Below, piece by piece: positions 18,814 through 28,499 of a stretch of 64,000 nucleotides of DNA. Position 1 is the stretch's first letter. The number at the start of each line of letters is the position of its first letter. The notes below the pieces were generated by a model. It was not told where the DNA came from, did not search any database, and worked only from the letters and a program-made list of their open reading frames with translations. Source of the stretch: Affinirhizobium straminoryzae. Lineage in GTDB: Bacteria > Pseudomonadota > Alphaproteobacteria > Rhizobiales > Rhizobiaceae. The stretch lies in the NCBI RefSeq assembly GCF_007004135.1, contig NZ_VJMG01000047.1, positions 140,818 to 204,817 on the forward strand, read 5' to 3'. A program made the position numbers and the translations under genes.

Positions 18814-19102
18814 GGCTCACCTCCTGCGAACGACCGGCCGTCTGCGGCCCGTCGCGAGGGAGCCGAAGAGAAGATCAGCTCAGCGCGGCGGCCGCAAACG
18901 GCACGGTCAATCGACTATGGTCGTTGGATGGCATGATCCCCTCGGGGGTCGGTTTCGGGAAAGTGCGCACGGAACGTCGCGCCTTCCTGAGGTAGACCCG
19001 CTCGCTGCGCACGTCAAATGGAAAATCGCCGCACGGCGGACAGCCAGAGATATCGCAAAATCACATTTCCGCGATCGCGATCACAGGGCTCGGCAGGCCT
19101 TT
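18814..19102. other. Intergenic stretch, no gene seen
   Basis: This stretch lies between the start of the DUF1003 gene (minus) and the end of modC (minus). Short open frames here are antisense extensions with no recognisable product. It must hold the DUF1003 promoter; I see no convincing terminator for modC. Confidence 0.5.
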
Positions 19103-20182
19103 TCAACCGCGATCAAGCGCCACCGTCTTGACGATCGCATGGACGCGCATGCCCTCAACAAGCGCCAGCCGGTGCATGGAAAATTCCGTGATGCGGGCGT
19201 GGATGATGTCGAGGCCGCAACGGATCGCCACATCCACCGTGCCGGCGCCGCGCGGCTCGAGCGCCGCCACCCGTCCCTCCAGAATGTTCAGCGCGCTGAT
19301 GCCCTCCGGCCGCACGGTTGCCACCAGCACATCGCGCGCCGGAATGTGAAGCCGCACGCTCTGGCCTTCCACCAGCCCCGCCTGCGGAATCATCAGCCGG
19401 GACGACGAGAGTGAAATCACCGCAAGGCCGGCGTCACGATCGAGGTCGGAGACGGTTCCGGTCAGCACGCTGCCCGCCTCGCGCCCGCTCGCCTCGGCAA
19501 GACCGCCCAGCATCTCGCTCGGGCTGCCGATCCCGTCCACCTTGCCATCGGCCATCACCACGACGCGATCGGCAAGCCGGGCCACCTCCGCCACGGCATG
19601 GCTGACATAGAGAATGGGCAGGTCCAGTTCATCGCGCAGCCGCTCCAGATAGGGCAGGATTTCTGCCTTGCGGGCCTCGTCAAGCGCCGAGAGCGGCTCG
19701 TCCATCAACAGCATGCGCGGGCTGGAGAGCAGGGCCCGGCCGATCGACACGCGCTGCTTTTCCCCGCCCGACAGCGTGGCAGGCCGGCGGTCGAGCAGAT
19801 GGCCGATCCCCAGCATCTCGACAATCCGGGCAGCGTCGGCGCGCGACGTGGCGCGGCCGGAAAACCAGCGACCGTAGGCCAGGTTCTGGCGGACGGTCAG
19901 ATGCGGAAAAAGCCGTGGCTCCTGAAACACATAGCCGAAGCGGCGGCGATGGGCGGGAACATCGATCCGGCGACCGGGACCGCGCAGCGTATCGACCAGT
20001 ATGTCGCCATCAAGCGTGACACGCCCCTCGTCCGGTCGCACGAGGCCGCCGACGATGCGCAGCACCGATGTCTTGCCGGATCCGGAACGGCCGAACAGCG
20101 CCGTCACGCCGCGCTCCGATGCGAAGGAGACATCAAGCAAAAATTCGCCCTGGCGGTGACGGATGGCAACCGAAAGCGTCAT
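19103..20182 (-). CDS. modC: Molybdate ABC transporter ATP-binding protein ModC
   Basis: 359 aa. An ABC ATPase domain (Walker [10 protein letters not shown] near residue 32, signature [16 protein letters not shown], Walker [13 protein letters not shown]-loop YVSHAVAEV) is followed by a C-terminal Mop/TOBE domain ([20 protein letters not shown]) of ~70 residues that binds oxyanion and regulates ModC. It powers molybdate import with ModA and ModB. It begins 4 bases inside the modB stop, so translation is coupled. Confidence 0.95.
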   Translation of the reverse strand: MTLSVAIRHRQGEFLLDVSFASERGVTALFGRSGSGKTSVLRIVGGLVRPDEGRVTLDGDILVDTLRGPGRRIDVPAHRRRFGYVFQEPRLFPHLTVRQNLAYGRWFSGRATSRADAARIVEMLGIGHLLDRRPATLSGGEKQRVSIGRALLSSPRMLLMDEPLSALDEARKAEILPYLERLRDELDLPILYVSHAVAEVARLADRVVVMADGKVDGIGSPSEMLGGLAEASGREAGSVLTGTVSDLDRDAGLAVISLSSSRLMIPQAGLVEGQSVRLHIPARDVLVATVRPEGISALNILEGRVAALEPRGAGTVDVAIRCGLDIIHARITEFSMHRLALVEGMRVHAIVKTVALDRG

Positions 20183-20892
20183 GCCGCGACCCTTTTCGCC
20201 ACCAGACGGGCGAGCAGTTCCGAGGCCAGCAGGGCCGTCATGGATAGCGCTACCGCAATCAGCGTCAGCCGCAGAGCGCCCGCATCGCCGCCCGGCACCT
20301 GGGTGAACGTGTAGATCGCGGCAGAAAGGGTCTGCGTCTCGCCCGGAATATTGGAGACGAAGGTGATGGTCGCGCCAAACTCACCCATCGCCTTGGCAAA
20401 GGCGAGGATCAGGCCGGCAATCACGCCCGGTAGCATCAGCGGCAGGGTGACGGTGAGGAAGACGAAGACGGGCGAGGCACCGAGCGTACCGGCTGCCTCC
20501 TCCAGTTTCACATCCACCGCTTCGATGGAGAGCCGGATCGAGCGCACCATCAGCGGAAAACCCATGACGGCGGCGGCAAGCGCCGCACCCGTCCAGCGGA
20601 AGGAGAGAACAAGACCGAACGCCTGATCGAGAAACGCGCCGACCGGGCCGCGCCGACCGAACAGGATCAGCAGGATATAGCCGGTCACGACCGGCGGCAG
20701 GATCAGCGGCAGGTGCACGAGACCGTTGAGCAGCGACTTGCCCCAGAAGCGCCCGCGCGCCAGAAGATAGCCGACGAGGATGCCGACAGGCAGGCTCAGC
20801 AGCGTGGCGACAATCGACACCCGCAGGCTAAGCGCAATCGCCGTCCATTCCTCCGCACTCAGGGACCAGAAACTCGACACGAGACACACCAT
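20179..20892 (-). CDS. modB: Molybdate ABC transporter permease ModB
   Basis: 237 aa inner-membrane permease with about five or six helices. The permease EAA loop is visible as [20 protein letters not shown], and the C-terminal [25 protein letters not shown] is diagnostic for ModB. It is the middle gene of modABC, overlapping modC by 4 bases and following modA after 43 bases that contain a strong hairpin. Confidence 0.95.
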   Translation of the reverse strand: MVCLVSSFWSLSAEEWTAIALSLRVSIVATLLSLPVGILVGYLLARGRFWGKSLLNGLVHLPLILPPVVTGYILLILFGRRGPVGAFLDQAFGLVLSFRWTGAALAAAVMGFPLMVRSIRLSIEAVDVKLEEAAGTLGASPVFVFLTVTLPLMLPGVIAGLILAFAKAMGEFGATITFVSNIPGETQTLSAAIYTFTQVPGGDAGALRLTLIAVALSMTALLASELLARLVAKRVAA

Positions 20893-20899
20893 GCAGACG

Positions 20900-20921
20900 G
20901 GCGCGGCGCGGACGCCGCGCC
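20900..20921 (-). terminator. Intercistronic hairpin between modA and modB
   Basis: GGCGCGGC and GCCGCGCC pair perfectly around a 6-base loop, between the modA stop and the modB start. No T-run follows on the minus strand, so it is more likely an mRNA-stabilising or attenuating stem than a full terminator. Confidence 0.45.
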
Positions 20922-20935
20922 ACCTGTCGTCCAGC

Positions 20936-21724
20936 CTACTTCAGAACCGTAAAGCCTTGCGACTGGAAAAAGGACGCCGCAGCCGGCGATTTCAGGAAGG
21001 CGAGATAATCGGCCGCCGCGGCATTCTTCGAATCGGTGAGGAGCGCCACCGGATAGATGATCGGCGGATGCGTGTCTTCCGGAAAGGTGCCGACAACCGC
21101 GACACCCGGCTCGGCCGCCGCATCGGTGGCATAGACGATGCCGTAGGGCGCCTCACCGCGCGAAACGAGGGCAAGCGCCGCGCGCACGTTTTCAGCGCCG
21201 GCCACGCGGGACGAAACGCTGTCCCACACGCCGAGCTTTTGCAGCGCCGCCTTGCCATATTTGCCGGCCGGCACGCTCTCGACGGCGCCCATGGCCAGCC
21301 GCCCATCGCCCAGCAGACCCTTGAGATCGAAGCCGGGCTTGATCTCCACCGGATGCGCGGCAGCCTTGGCGGCGACCAGCACGATGCGGTTGCCGAGCAA
21401 ATCGGTGCGGGTTTCCGGCCTGATCAGCTTCTTGCCGGCCACCTCGTTCATCCAGTCCTGATCGGCAGAGATGAAGAGATCGGCCGGCGCGCCGGATTCG
21501 ATCTGCTTGGCGAGCGCCGAACTCGCCGCGTAGGAGACCGTGACCTCGACGCCCTTCTCCTTCGTGAAGGCGGCATTGGCGGCATCCAGCGCCGTCTTCA
21601 TGCTGGCGGCGGCAAAAACGGTGATCCTGCCCTCCGCCTTGGCCTGGGCAGGCGCCAGGGTGGAGGACAGGATCGAGGCCGACAGGGCGGCAAACAGCAT
21701 CAGGCAATGGCGACGAAGGAACAT
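20936..21724 (-). CDS. modA: Molybdate ABC transporter substrate-binding protein ModA
   Basis: 262 aa periplasmic binding protein. The start at 21724 gives a clean signal peptide (MFLRRHCLMLFAALSASI, cleavage near AQAKA). The mature protein begins with ITVFAAASMKTALDAAN, the ModA oxyanion-binding N-terminus, followed by YAASSALAKQIESGAPADLF and ISADQDWMNEV, both family hallmarks. It captures molybdate (or tungstate) for ModB/ModC. The open frame extends upstream, but without signal-peptide features. First gene of the operon; its promoter lies in the 194-base gap shared with the divergent molybdoenzyme gene. Confidence 0.94.
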   Translation of the reverse strand: MFLRRHCLMLFAALSASILSSTLAPAQAKAEGRITVFAAASMKTALDAANAAFTKEKGVEVTVSYAASSALAKQIESGAPADLFISADQDWMNEVAGKKLIRPETRTDLLGNRIVLVAAKAAAHPVEIKPGFDLKGLLGDGRLAMGAVESVPAGKYGKAALQKLGVWDSVSSRVAGAENVRAALALVSRGEAPYGIVYATDAAAEPGVAVVGTFPEDTHPPIIYPVALLTDSKNAAAADYLAFLKSPAAASFFQSQGFTVLK

Positions 21725-21784
21725 GGCTCTCCCCGGAAATCGACGTATCGGCTGGAATATATCGACTTCGAACGGAATGGCCAG

Positions 21785-21806
21785 CGTTATGTTTTGAGAG
21801 ATACAT
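21785..21806. promoter_or_regulatory. Possible Mo-box (weak)
   Basis: CGTTATGT followed 8 bases later by ATACAT lies between the divergent modA and sulfite-oxidase-like genes. The left half resembles a ModE half-site (CGTTAT); the right half is poor. It is listed because the position fits and a ModE-like protein is encoded nearby. Confidence 0.25.
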
Positions 21807-21918
21807 CCATTACAAGCCGCGCAAACATGCACTTGACGAAAGCCAGGACACGCACACCTAATGGACCGGCAGTGCACGTCCTTTGGCCAGAGGGCCTGCG
21901 CCGGAAGGGATGTTTTCC

Positions 21919-22584
21919 ATGACGGACACACCGACAGAGCCTGAAGACAGCAAGCTGACCGCCACCAAGCGGAAATGGGCAGCCGAGGGGCGGTTTCTGA
22001 CCGGCCGCATCAGCAGGCCGGACACGGATCGCCTGCCGCCAGGGCAGCACCTGGTCAAGAACTGGCCGGTGCTCGATCTCGGCCAGCAGCCGCAGATTTC
22101 CGAGATGCAATGGCGTCTCGATGTCCGCGGCGCGGTGGAACAGGCGATCACCTTGGACTGGAAGAGTTTTCTCGCCCTGCCGCAGACGACGGTGATCTCC
22201 GATATCCACTGCGTGACCACCTGGTCGCGCTACGACAATGGCTGGCAGGGGGTGATGGTGCGCGATCTTCTCGATCTCGTGCACCCGACAGCCGAGGCCG
22301 ATGCGGTGATGCTGACGAGCTTCGACGGCTATACCACCAACCTGCTGCTGTCCGATTTCGCTGCCGAGGATGCGATCCTTGCCACCCACTGGGAAGGCCA
22401 GCCGATCAGCCGCGAACACGGCGGGCCGATGCGTCTGGTGGTGCCGCATCTCTATTTCTGGAAAAGCGCCAAGTGGCTGACGCGCATCGAATTCACCCGG
22501 CAGGACCGCCCGGGCTTCTGGGAGAAGAACGGGTACCATATGCGGGGCGACCCGTGGCAGGAGCAGCGTTATTCCGACGACTGA
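21919..22584 (+). CDS. Sulfite-oxidase-like molybdopterin oxidoreductase
   Basis: 221 aa from the ATG at 21919, chosen because GGAAGG at 21903-21908 is correctly spaced for it. The sequence belongs to the oxidoreductase molybdopterin-binding family. Landmarks are HLVKNWPVLDLGQQPQIS, the conserved cysteine in DIHCVTTWSRYDNGW (the expected Mo ligand), LTSFDGYTTNLLL, and HGGPMRLVVPHLYFWKSAKW. There is no Tat signal peptide, so it is probably cytoplasmic; the substrate is unknown. It is divergent from modABC, linking a consumer of molybdenum cofactor to molybdate uptake. Confidence 0.88.
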   Translation: MTDTPTEPEDSKLTATKRKWAAEGRFLTGRISRPDTDRLPPGQHLVKNWPVLDLGQQPQISEMQWRLDVRGAVEQAITLDWKSFLALPQTTVISDIHCVTTWSRYDNGWQGVMVRDLLDLVHPTAEADAVMLTSFDGYTTNLLLSDFAAEDAILATHWEGQPISREHGGPMRLVVPHLYFWKSAKWLTRIEFTRQDRPGFWEKNGYHMRGDPWQEQRYSDD

Positions 22585-22605
22585 ACCGCCCCCCCTGAAG
22601 GCACG

Positions 22606-22624
22606 CCTCCGGCAAAGCCGGAGG
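22606..22624. terminator. Hairpin between convergent genes
   Basis: CCTCCGGC and GCCGGAGG form an 8-bp perfect stem with an AAA loop, 22 bases after the sulfite-oxidase-like gene and 57 bases beyond the end of udh on the other strand. There is no strong T-run, so efficiency is uncertain. Confidence 0.5.
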
Positions 22625-22680
22625 TCAATGGATAATGGGGAGACGGATCAGGCGATCTCCTTCCCTCCAAGACGGACGGG

Positions 22681-23478
22681 TCAGCTCTCCGGAAAAATCG
22701 GATCGTTGACGAAATTGCCGCCCTGATAGACGTGCAGCGCCGCCTTCGGGTCAGGCCTGCCGAGGCTCGCATCGAGTTCGGCGCGAAAACCTTCCGCATT
22801 GTCCTGCGGCTTCCAGCCGAGATAGGCGGCGTGCGAATTGTCCCACCACTTTGAATCATTGTCCGAAATGCCCCAGATCACCGGGCAGCCCAGCATCGGC
22901 GCGCGAAAGACGCAGGCGATCAACTGCGTGAAATCGCGATAGGACATCCAGCTGGACAGCATGCGGTGGTTGGTCGGCTTTTCCATGCAGCTGCCGATGC
23001 GCACCAGCGCCGTTTCCTGTCCGAACTTTTCGAAATACAGGCGTGCCAGCGCCTCGCCGAAGCATTTGGAGACCCCGTAGAGCCCGTCGGGACGCATCGG
23101 GGCCGTCACGTCGATATGCTGGTCCTGCCGGTAGAAGCCGACCGTGTGGTTGGAACTGGCAAACACGATGCGCGGCTGGCCATGGGCGCGCGCTGCCTCG
23201 TAGAGATTGTAGAGGCCAAGCAGGTTGGCGTTCATGATCTTGGAAAACTTATCCTCGACCGAGATGCCGCCCAGATGCACGATGCCATCGCAGCCTTCGA
23301 CCAGGCGATGGACGGCCTCGGCATCGCCGAGATCGCAGCGCACCAGTTCCTCGTTGGGCTGCGCCTCGCCGAGGTCGCTGATGTCGGAGAGGCGAAGAAT
23401 GTCGGCATGCGACGCAAGGCGCGTGCGCATGGCACGCCCCAGCGCGCCGGCGGCACCGGTAATCAGCAGTCTTTTCAA
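22681..23478 (-). CDS. udh: Uronate dehydrogenase
   Basis: 265 aa SDR-type NAD-dependent enzyme that oxidises D-galacturonate and D-glucuronate to the aldaro-1,5-lactones. It closely follows the Agrobacterium Udh sequence I recall: RLLITGAAGALGRAM (NAD site), CDGIVHLGGISVE, YNLYEAARAHGQPRIVFASS, catalytic YGVSK (Tyr134, Lys138), and WWDNSHAAYLGWKPQDNAE. The TTG at 23476-23478 is chosen as start: it is preceded by GGAGG with 7-base spacing and gives 265 aa, the Agrobacterium length. An ATG four codons earlier overlaps that ribosome-binding site. It is divergent from the GntR gene and opens the pathway completed by gli, gci and kdgD. Confidence 0.95.
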   Translation of the reverse strand: MKRLLITGAAGALGRAMRTRLASHADILRLSDISDLGEAQPNEELVRCDLGDAEAVHRLVEGCDGIVHLGGISVEDKFSKIMNANLLGLYNLYEAARAHGQPRIVFASSNHTVGFYRQDQHIDVTAPMRPDGLYGVSKCFGEALARLYFEKFGQETALVRIGSCMEKPTNHRMLSSWMSYRDFTQLIACVFRAPMLGCPVIWGISDNDSKWWDNSHAAYLGWKPQDNAEGFRAELDASLGRPDPKAALHVYQGGNFVNDPIFPES

Positions 23479-23536
23479 GGGATCCTCCATGCGGGCAGGC
23501 GAGAAGCGGGACTCGTCTGCCCGCCACGGTAAATTT

Positions 23537-23564
23537 ATCATACATGTTGGCAGGCGGGCGTCAA
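23537..23564 (-). promoter_or_regulatory. Putative udh promoter with TGTATGATA motif
   Basis: On the minus strand, TTGACG (23559-23564) and TATGAT (23537-23542) are 16 bases apart, a good sigma-70-like pair about 60-80 bases before the udh start. The -10 overlaps TGTATGATA (23536-23544), a motif that recurs before the second GntR gene at 55033-55041. A repressor bound there would block udh transcription. Confidence 0.5.
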
Positions 23565-23633
23565 CACGGTACACCTAGGCATGACAGAGAGACGAGACCG
23601 TCCTCATCGGACCGGACCAGGAAGGGGACAGAC

Positions 23634-24386
23634 ATGGCGATTGCCACCAAGGAGAGAACGGGGGGTGCCGCGATCACGCTGGCCGCACGGTTGAGCGACA
23701 CCCTGCGCCAGGCCATCGGCGCCGGACAGTTTCCGCCCGGCAGCAAGCTGCCGAGCGAGGCGCAACTGGGCGAAACGCACGGCGTGAGCCGCACCGTGGT
23801 GCGCGAGGCAATCGCAGCGCTGAGGGCCGACAGGCTGGTGGAGGCACGCCAGGGCGCCGGCGTCTTCGTGCTCGAGCCTCCATCCCCGATGGCGCCGGCC
23901 CCTTTCTCCGTCGACAATATCGACCACGCCCGCGTTTCCTCGGTGATCGAATTCCTCGAACTGCGCACCGCCGTCGAGGTGGAGGCGGCGGGGCTTGCCG
24001 CCGTGCGCCGCTCACCCGCCCAGGAAGAGGTGATCTTCGACTGTCACTATGCGGTGCGCGCCTGCCTGGAAGCGGGACAGCCGACCAGCGAGGCGGATTT
24101 TGCGCTGCATCTCGCCATTGCCGAGGCCACCAACAATTCCCGATTCCGCGATTTCCTGTCGATGATCGGCAAAAGCGTCATTCCCCGCGCCGCCCTGCGC
24201 AACGAGGACAGCGAGGCGGACCAGGCAACCTACATCAACCTCATCATGGAAGAGCACAACGCCATCATCGTGGCGATCTCGGCCGGCAATGAAGAGGCCG
24301 CACGCGAGGCGATGCGCCGGCATCTGCGCGGCAGCCAGTCGCGCTACCGCGCCCTGCTGCGCGAGCAGCGACAATTTGTAAGATAA
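23634..24386 (+). CDS. GntR-family (FadR/FCD subgroup) regulator of the uronate locus
   Basis: 250 aa from the ATG at 23634. The N-terminal winged helix (residues ~20-85) has PPGSKLPSEAQLGETHGVSR followed by TVVREAIAALRADRLVEARQ. The C-terminal FCD effector domain has the usual metal-ligand pattern: FALHLAIAEATN, EEHNAIIVAI and MRRHLRGSQ. It sits between udh (divergent) and kdgD (same direction), so it most likely represses both and is relieved by an aldarate or its lactone. The effector is inferred from context. Confidence 0.9.
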   Translation: MAIATKERTGGAAITLAARLSDTLRQAIGAGQFPPGSKLPSEAQLGETHGVSRTVVREAIAALRADRLVEARQGAGVFVLEPPSPMAPAPFSVDNIDHARVSSVIEFLELRTAVEVEAAGLAAVRRSPAQEEVIFDCHYAVRACLEAGQPTSEADFALHLAIAEATNNSRFRDFLSMIGKSVIPRAALRNEDSEADQATYINLIMEEHNAIIVAISAGNEEAAREAMRRHLRGSQSRYRALLREQRQFVR

Positions 24387-24390
24387 GTTG

Positions 24391-24422
24391 TTGACACTTG
24401 TATGGCGAATATATACCACAAG
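24391..24422 (+). promoter_or_regulatory. Putative kdgD operon promoter and operator
   Basis: TTGACA at 24391-24396 is a perfect -35 box, but the best -10 (TATACC, 24412-24417) is at a short 15-base spacing. Overlapping it is an inverted repeat, CTTGT (24397-24401) and ACAAG (24418-24422), that includes TTGTATGG (24398-24405), also found at 55042-55049. It is plausible as a GntR operator. Confidence 0.45.
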
Positions 24423-24441
24423 CAACGGAGGAAGCCTCTGA

Positions 24442-25365
<924 letters not shown>

Positions 25366-25378
25366 GGAACGGCTGACG

Positions 25379-26515
25379 ATGAAGATCACCGCAGTCCGCA
25401 CCCATCTTCTGGAACACCGGCTCGACGTCGCCTTCGAAAGCGCGTCCATGCGCTTCGATCGCCGCGCCCATGTTCTGGTGGAAATCGAGTGTGACGATGG
25501 CACGGTCGGCTGGGGCGAATGCCTCGGCCCGGCCAGGCCCAATGCCGCCGTCGTCGCCGCCTATGCCAACTGGCTGATCGGCGAGAACCCGCTCGAAAAC
25601 GAGAAGATATGGGCCAGGCTCTATAACGCGCTGCGTGACCAGGGCCAGCGCGGACTGGCTGTGACGGCGCTTTCGGGCATCGACATTGCGCTGTGGGACA
25701 TCAAGGGCAAGCATTTCGGCGTGCCCGTCTCCCTCCTGCTCGGCGGCCGCTTCCGCGACAGCGTGAAGGCCTATGCCACCGGCAGCTTCAAGCGCGACGG
25801 CGTCGATCGCGTGGAAGACAATGCCACCGACGTTGCCCGCTACTGGAAGGAAGGTTTCCACGCCACCAAGATCAAGATCGGCTTCGGTGTGGCGGAAGAC
25901 CTGCGCGTCGTGCGCGCTGCCCGCGAGGCGGTGGGACCGGAGATGCGCATCATGGTCGATGCCAATCACGGTTACGACGTGGTGGAGGCCGTCCGCTTCG
26001 GCCAGGCGGCCGCAGAACTTGATCTCGACTGGTTCGAGGAGCCGGTGGTACCGGAACAGCTTGCTGCCTATCGCGAGGTGCGCGCCCGCCAGCCGATCCC
26101 GGTCGCCGGCGGCGAAACCTGGCATTCCCGCTGGGGCATGCGCGAGCCGATCGAGAGCCGCTGCGTCGATATCCTGCAGCCGGATCTGGCCGGCGTCGGC
26201 GGTTTCACCGAAGCCAAGCGGGTCGCCGATCTTGCCGCCCTGCATGGCGTGCGCGTCGTACCGCATGTCTGGGGCACGGCGGTGCACATCGCCGCTGCGC
26301 TGCAGTTCATGGCCGCGATGATTCCGAGCCCGGTGCGCGTCAACCCGATCGAGCCGATCCTCGAATTCGACCGGACGCACAATCCCTTCCGGCAGGCGAT
26401 CGTCAAGACGCCGATCGAGCACGTCAACGGCGTGGTGGCGATCCCGAACGGTCCCGGCCTCGGCATCGAGATCAACCGCGAGGCGCTGGCCGAATTCCGG
26501 ATGGGAGACGCCTGA
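25379..26515 (+). CDS. gci: D-galactarolactone cycloisomerase (enolase superfamily)
   Basis: 378 aa, the same length as the Agrobacterium enzyme, beginning MKITAVRTHLLEHRLDVAF. It belongs to the mandelate racemase/muconate-lactonizing group and converts galactaro-1,4-lactone to 3-deoxy-2-keto-hexarate. Visible catalytic elements are the lysine pair in ATKIKIGFG, metal ligands in DANHGY, FEEPVVPEQL and VAGGETWH, and the histidine in VVPHVWGTAVH. It overlaps gli by one base (TGATG). The close match supports this over glucarate dehydratase. Confidence 0.93.
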   Translation: MKITAVRTHLLEHRLDVAFESASMRFDRRAHVLVEIECDDGTVGWGECLGPARPNAAVVAAYANWLIGENPLENEKIWARLYNALRDQGQRGLAVTALSGIDIALWDIKGKHFGVPVSLLLGGRFRDSVKAYATGSFKRDGVDRVEDNATDVARYWKEGFHATKIKIGFGVAEDLRVVRAAREAVGPEMRIMVDANHGYDVVEAVRFGQAAAELDLDWFEEPVVPEQLAAYREVRARQPIPVAGGETWHSRWGMREPIESRCVDILQPDLAGVGGFTEAKRVADLAALHGVRVVPHVWGTAVHIAAALQFMAAMIPSPVRVNPIEPILEFDRTHNPFRQAIVKTPIEHVNGVVAIPNGPGLGIEINREALAEFRMGDA

Positions 26516-27396
26516 TGCTGGTGCGTCGGCTTTCCGGGGACAAGCCGAGGATCGCACTGCCAAAGGGCAGCGTGGACACGCAGATGCACATGTATCTGCC
26601 GGGTTTTCCCGCCCTGCCCGGCGGGCCCGGCCTGCCGGCCGGCGACCTGCCGATCCCGCGCCAGTACCGCCAGTTGATGGACTGGCTCGGCATAGACCGG
26701 GTGATCATCACCCAGGGCAATGCACAGCAGCGGGACAATTCCAACATCGTTGCCTGCCTGCGGGAAATGGGCGGCGTGGCGCGTGGCGTAGCCGCCGTCG
26801 GCCCAGACGTGACCGATAGCGAATTAGACTGGCTCACCGAGGCGGGCGTCGTCGGCCTCAGGATCATGGACCTGCCCGGCGGTGCCGTGAACCTTTCGGC
26901 TCTGGAACAACTCGATGCCGTTGCCGCGGCGCGTGGCCTGATGCTCGCCATCCAGTTCGACGGCAGCCATATCGAGGAACACGAGCCGCGGCTCTCCCGG
27001 CTGAAATCGCGCTGGGTGCTGGATCATCACGGCAAGTTCTTCTGCGGCGTCACGCCGGACAGCCCGCAGATCGCCGCGCTGCGCCGCCTGATCGACGGCG
27101 GAAACTGCTGGTTCAAGTTCGCCGGCGTCTATGAAAGTTCAAAGAGCGGTGGCCCCGATTACGAGGATGTCGCCGCCATTGCCCGGACGATTGCCGCCCA
27201 TGCGCCGGAGCGCATCGTCTGGGGCACCAACTGGCCACACAACCTTGCCCGCGAGCAGGCGGATTATCCTGACGACGCGGCATTGACGGATACGGTCCTG
27301 GGCTGGCTGCCGGACGAGAGAGCGCGCCGCCTTGCCCTGGTTGACAATCCGGAAGCCCTGTTCGGGCTTCCGGCATGGACGGAGGAGAAAGCATAG
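26515..27396 (+). CDS. gli: D-galactarolactone isomerase (amidohydrolase-related)
   Basis: 293 aa COG3618-type amidohydrolase-fold protein matching Agrobacterium Gli, which converts the 1,5-lactone from Udh into the 1,4-lactone used by Gci. The usual first metal motif of the fold (HxH) reads QMH here (SVDTQMHMYLPGFPALP), and the aspartate of the typical GSDWPH motif is asparagine (WGTNWPHNL). This fits an isomerase that no longer needs a hydrolytic metal centre; the mechanism is inferred. VLDHHGKFFCG in the middle is conserved. Confidence 0.9.
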   Translation: MLVRRLSGDKPRIALPKGSVDTQMHMYLPGFPALPGGPGLPAGDLPIPRQYRQLMDWLGIDRVIITQGNAQQRDNSNIVACLREMGGVARGVAAVGPDVTDSELDWLTEAGVVGLRIMDLPGGAVNLSALEQLDAVAAARGLMLAIQFDGSHIEEHEPRLSRLKSRWVLDHHGKFFCGVTPDSPQIAALRRLIDGGNCWFKFAGVYESSKSGGPDYEDVAAIARTIAAHAPERIVWGTNWPHNLAREQADYPDDAALTDTVLGWLPDERARRLALVDNPEALFGLPAWTEEKA

Positions 27397-27446
27397 AGAC
27401 CCGCGCCCGGGCAGGGGGCCCTGGCGCAAGCAAAGTGGAGGAAGAC

Positions 27447-28424
27447 ATGAAGTTCAAGCGCATTCTCGGCCTGGCCCTCGGCCTGGCAATGACGACGGCC
27501 ATGACAGCCGGCGCGCAGCAGGTGACGCTGCGGTCCGCCGATATCCACCCGGATGGCTACCCGACCGTCGAAGCGGTCAAGTACATGGGAGACCTCGTAT
27601 CCCAGCAGACCAGTGGCCGGATCAAGATCCAGGTCATGAACAATTCCGTGCTGGGCAGCGAAAAAGACACGATCGAGCAGACCCGCTTCGGTGTCATCGA
27701 CCTCAACCGCGTCAACACCGCCCCGTTCAACAACCTCGTCAAGGAAACGGTCGTCCTCGGCCTTCCCTTCCTGTTCCGTTCCACCGATCACATGCACCAG
27801 GTGGTAGACGGCCCGATCGGCGACGAGATCCTGAAGGCCTTCGAGGCGCATGGCCTGGTCGGGCTTGCCTTCTATGATTCCGGCGCACGCTCCTTCTACA
27901 CCACCAAGAAGCCGATCGAGAAGCTTGCCGATCTCAAGGGCATGAAGATCCGCGTCCAGCAGTCGGACCTCTGGATCGCCATGATGCAGGCGTTTGGCGC
28001 CAACCCGACACCGATGCCGTTCGGCGAAGTCTACTCCTCGCTGGAAACCGGCGTCGTCGATGGCGCCGAAAACAACTGGCCATCCTACGAATCCTCCCGC
28101 CACTTCGAAGTCGCCAAGAACTTCTCGATGACCGAGCATTCGCTGACGCCGGAAGTGCTCGTCATGTCCAAGATCAGCTGGGACAAGCTGAAGCCGGAGG
28201 ATCAGGCCATCCTGCGCAAGGCGGCCAAGGAGTCTGTGGTCAAGATGCGCCAGCTCTGGCAGGCCCGCGAAAAGACCTCGGAAGACAAGGTGCGGGCTGG
28301 CGGCGTCAAGGTGATCTCCGTCAACAAGCAGGAATTCGCCGACGCCATGAAGCCGGTCTACGACAAGTTCGTGACCGATGCCAAGATGAAGGACCTGGTC
28401 GCCCGCATCCAGGCCGTGAAGTAA
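27447..28424 (+). CDS. TRAP transporter solute-binding protein (DctP type)
   Basis: 325 aa. Start at the ATG at 27447, preceded by GGAGGAAG, giving a signal peptide (MKFKRILGLALGLAMTTAM, cleavage near TAGAQQ). Body features of DctP proteins: NNSVLGSEKDTIEQTRFGVID, KLADLKGMKIRVQQSDLW with the carboxylate-binding arginine, and ETGVVDGAENNWPSYESSRH. Given the neighbours, the ligand is probably galacturonate, glucuronate or an aldarate. Followed by a strong hairpin and then the two membrane subunits. Confidence 0.93.
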   Translation: MKFKRILGLALGLAMTTAMTAGAQQVTLRSADIHPDGYPTVEAVKYMGDLVSQQTSGRIKIQVMNNSVLGSEKDTIEQTRFGVIDLNRVNTAPFNNLVKETVVLGLPFLFRSTDHMHQVVDGPIGDEILKAFEAHGLVGLAFYDSGARSFYTTKKPIEKLADLKGMKIRVQQSDLWIAMMQAFGANPTPMPFGEVYSSLETGVVDGAENNWPSYESSRHFEVAKNFSMTEHSLTPEVLVMSKISWDKLKPEDQAILRKAAKESVVKMRQLWQAREKTSEDKVRAGGVKVISVNKQEFADAMKPVYDKFVTDAKMKDLVARIQAVK

Positions 28425-28435
28425 GCGCCATCCAT

Positions 28436-28464
28436 AAGGCCGACCCGCAAGGGTCGGCCTTTTT
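28436..28464 (+). terminator. Attenuator-like terminator between the TRAP binding protein and membrane genes
   Basis: GGCCGACCC (28438-28446) and GGGTCGGCC (28451-28459) form a perfect 9-bp stem closed by a GCAA tetraloop, followed by TTTTT. It is a textbook intrinsic terminator placed inside an operon, 11 bases after the dctP-type stop and ~35 bases before the DctQ start. Partial readthrough would give excess binding protein. Confidence 0.8.
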
Positions 28465-28499
28465 GCATGCGCCCCGCCAGCGCAAAAGGAACCGCGGAC

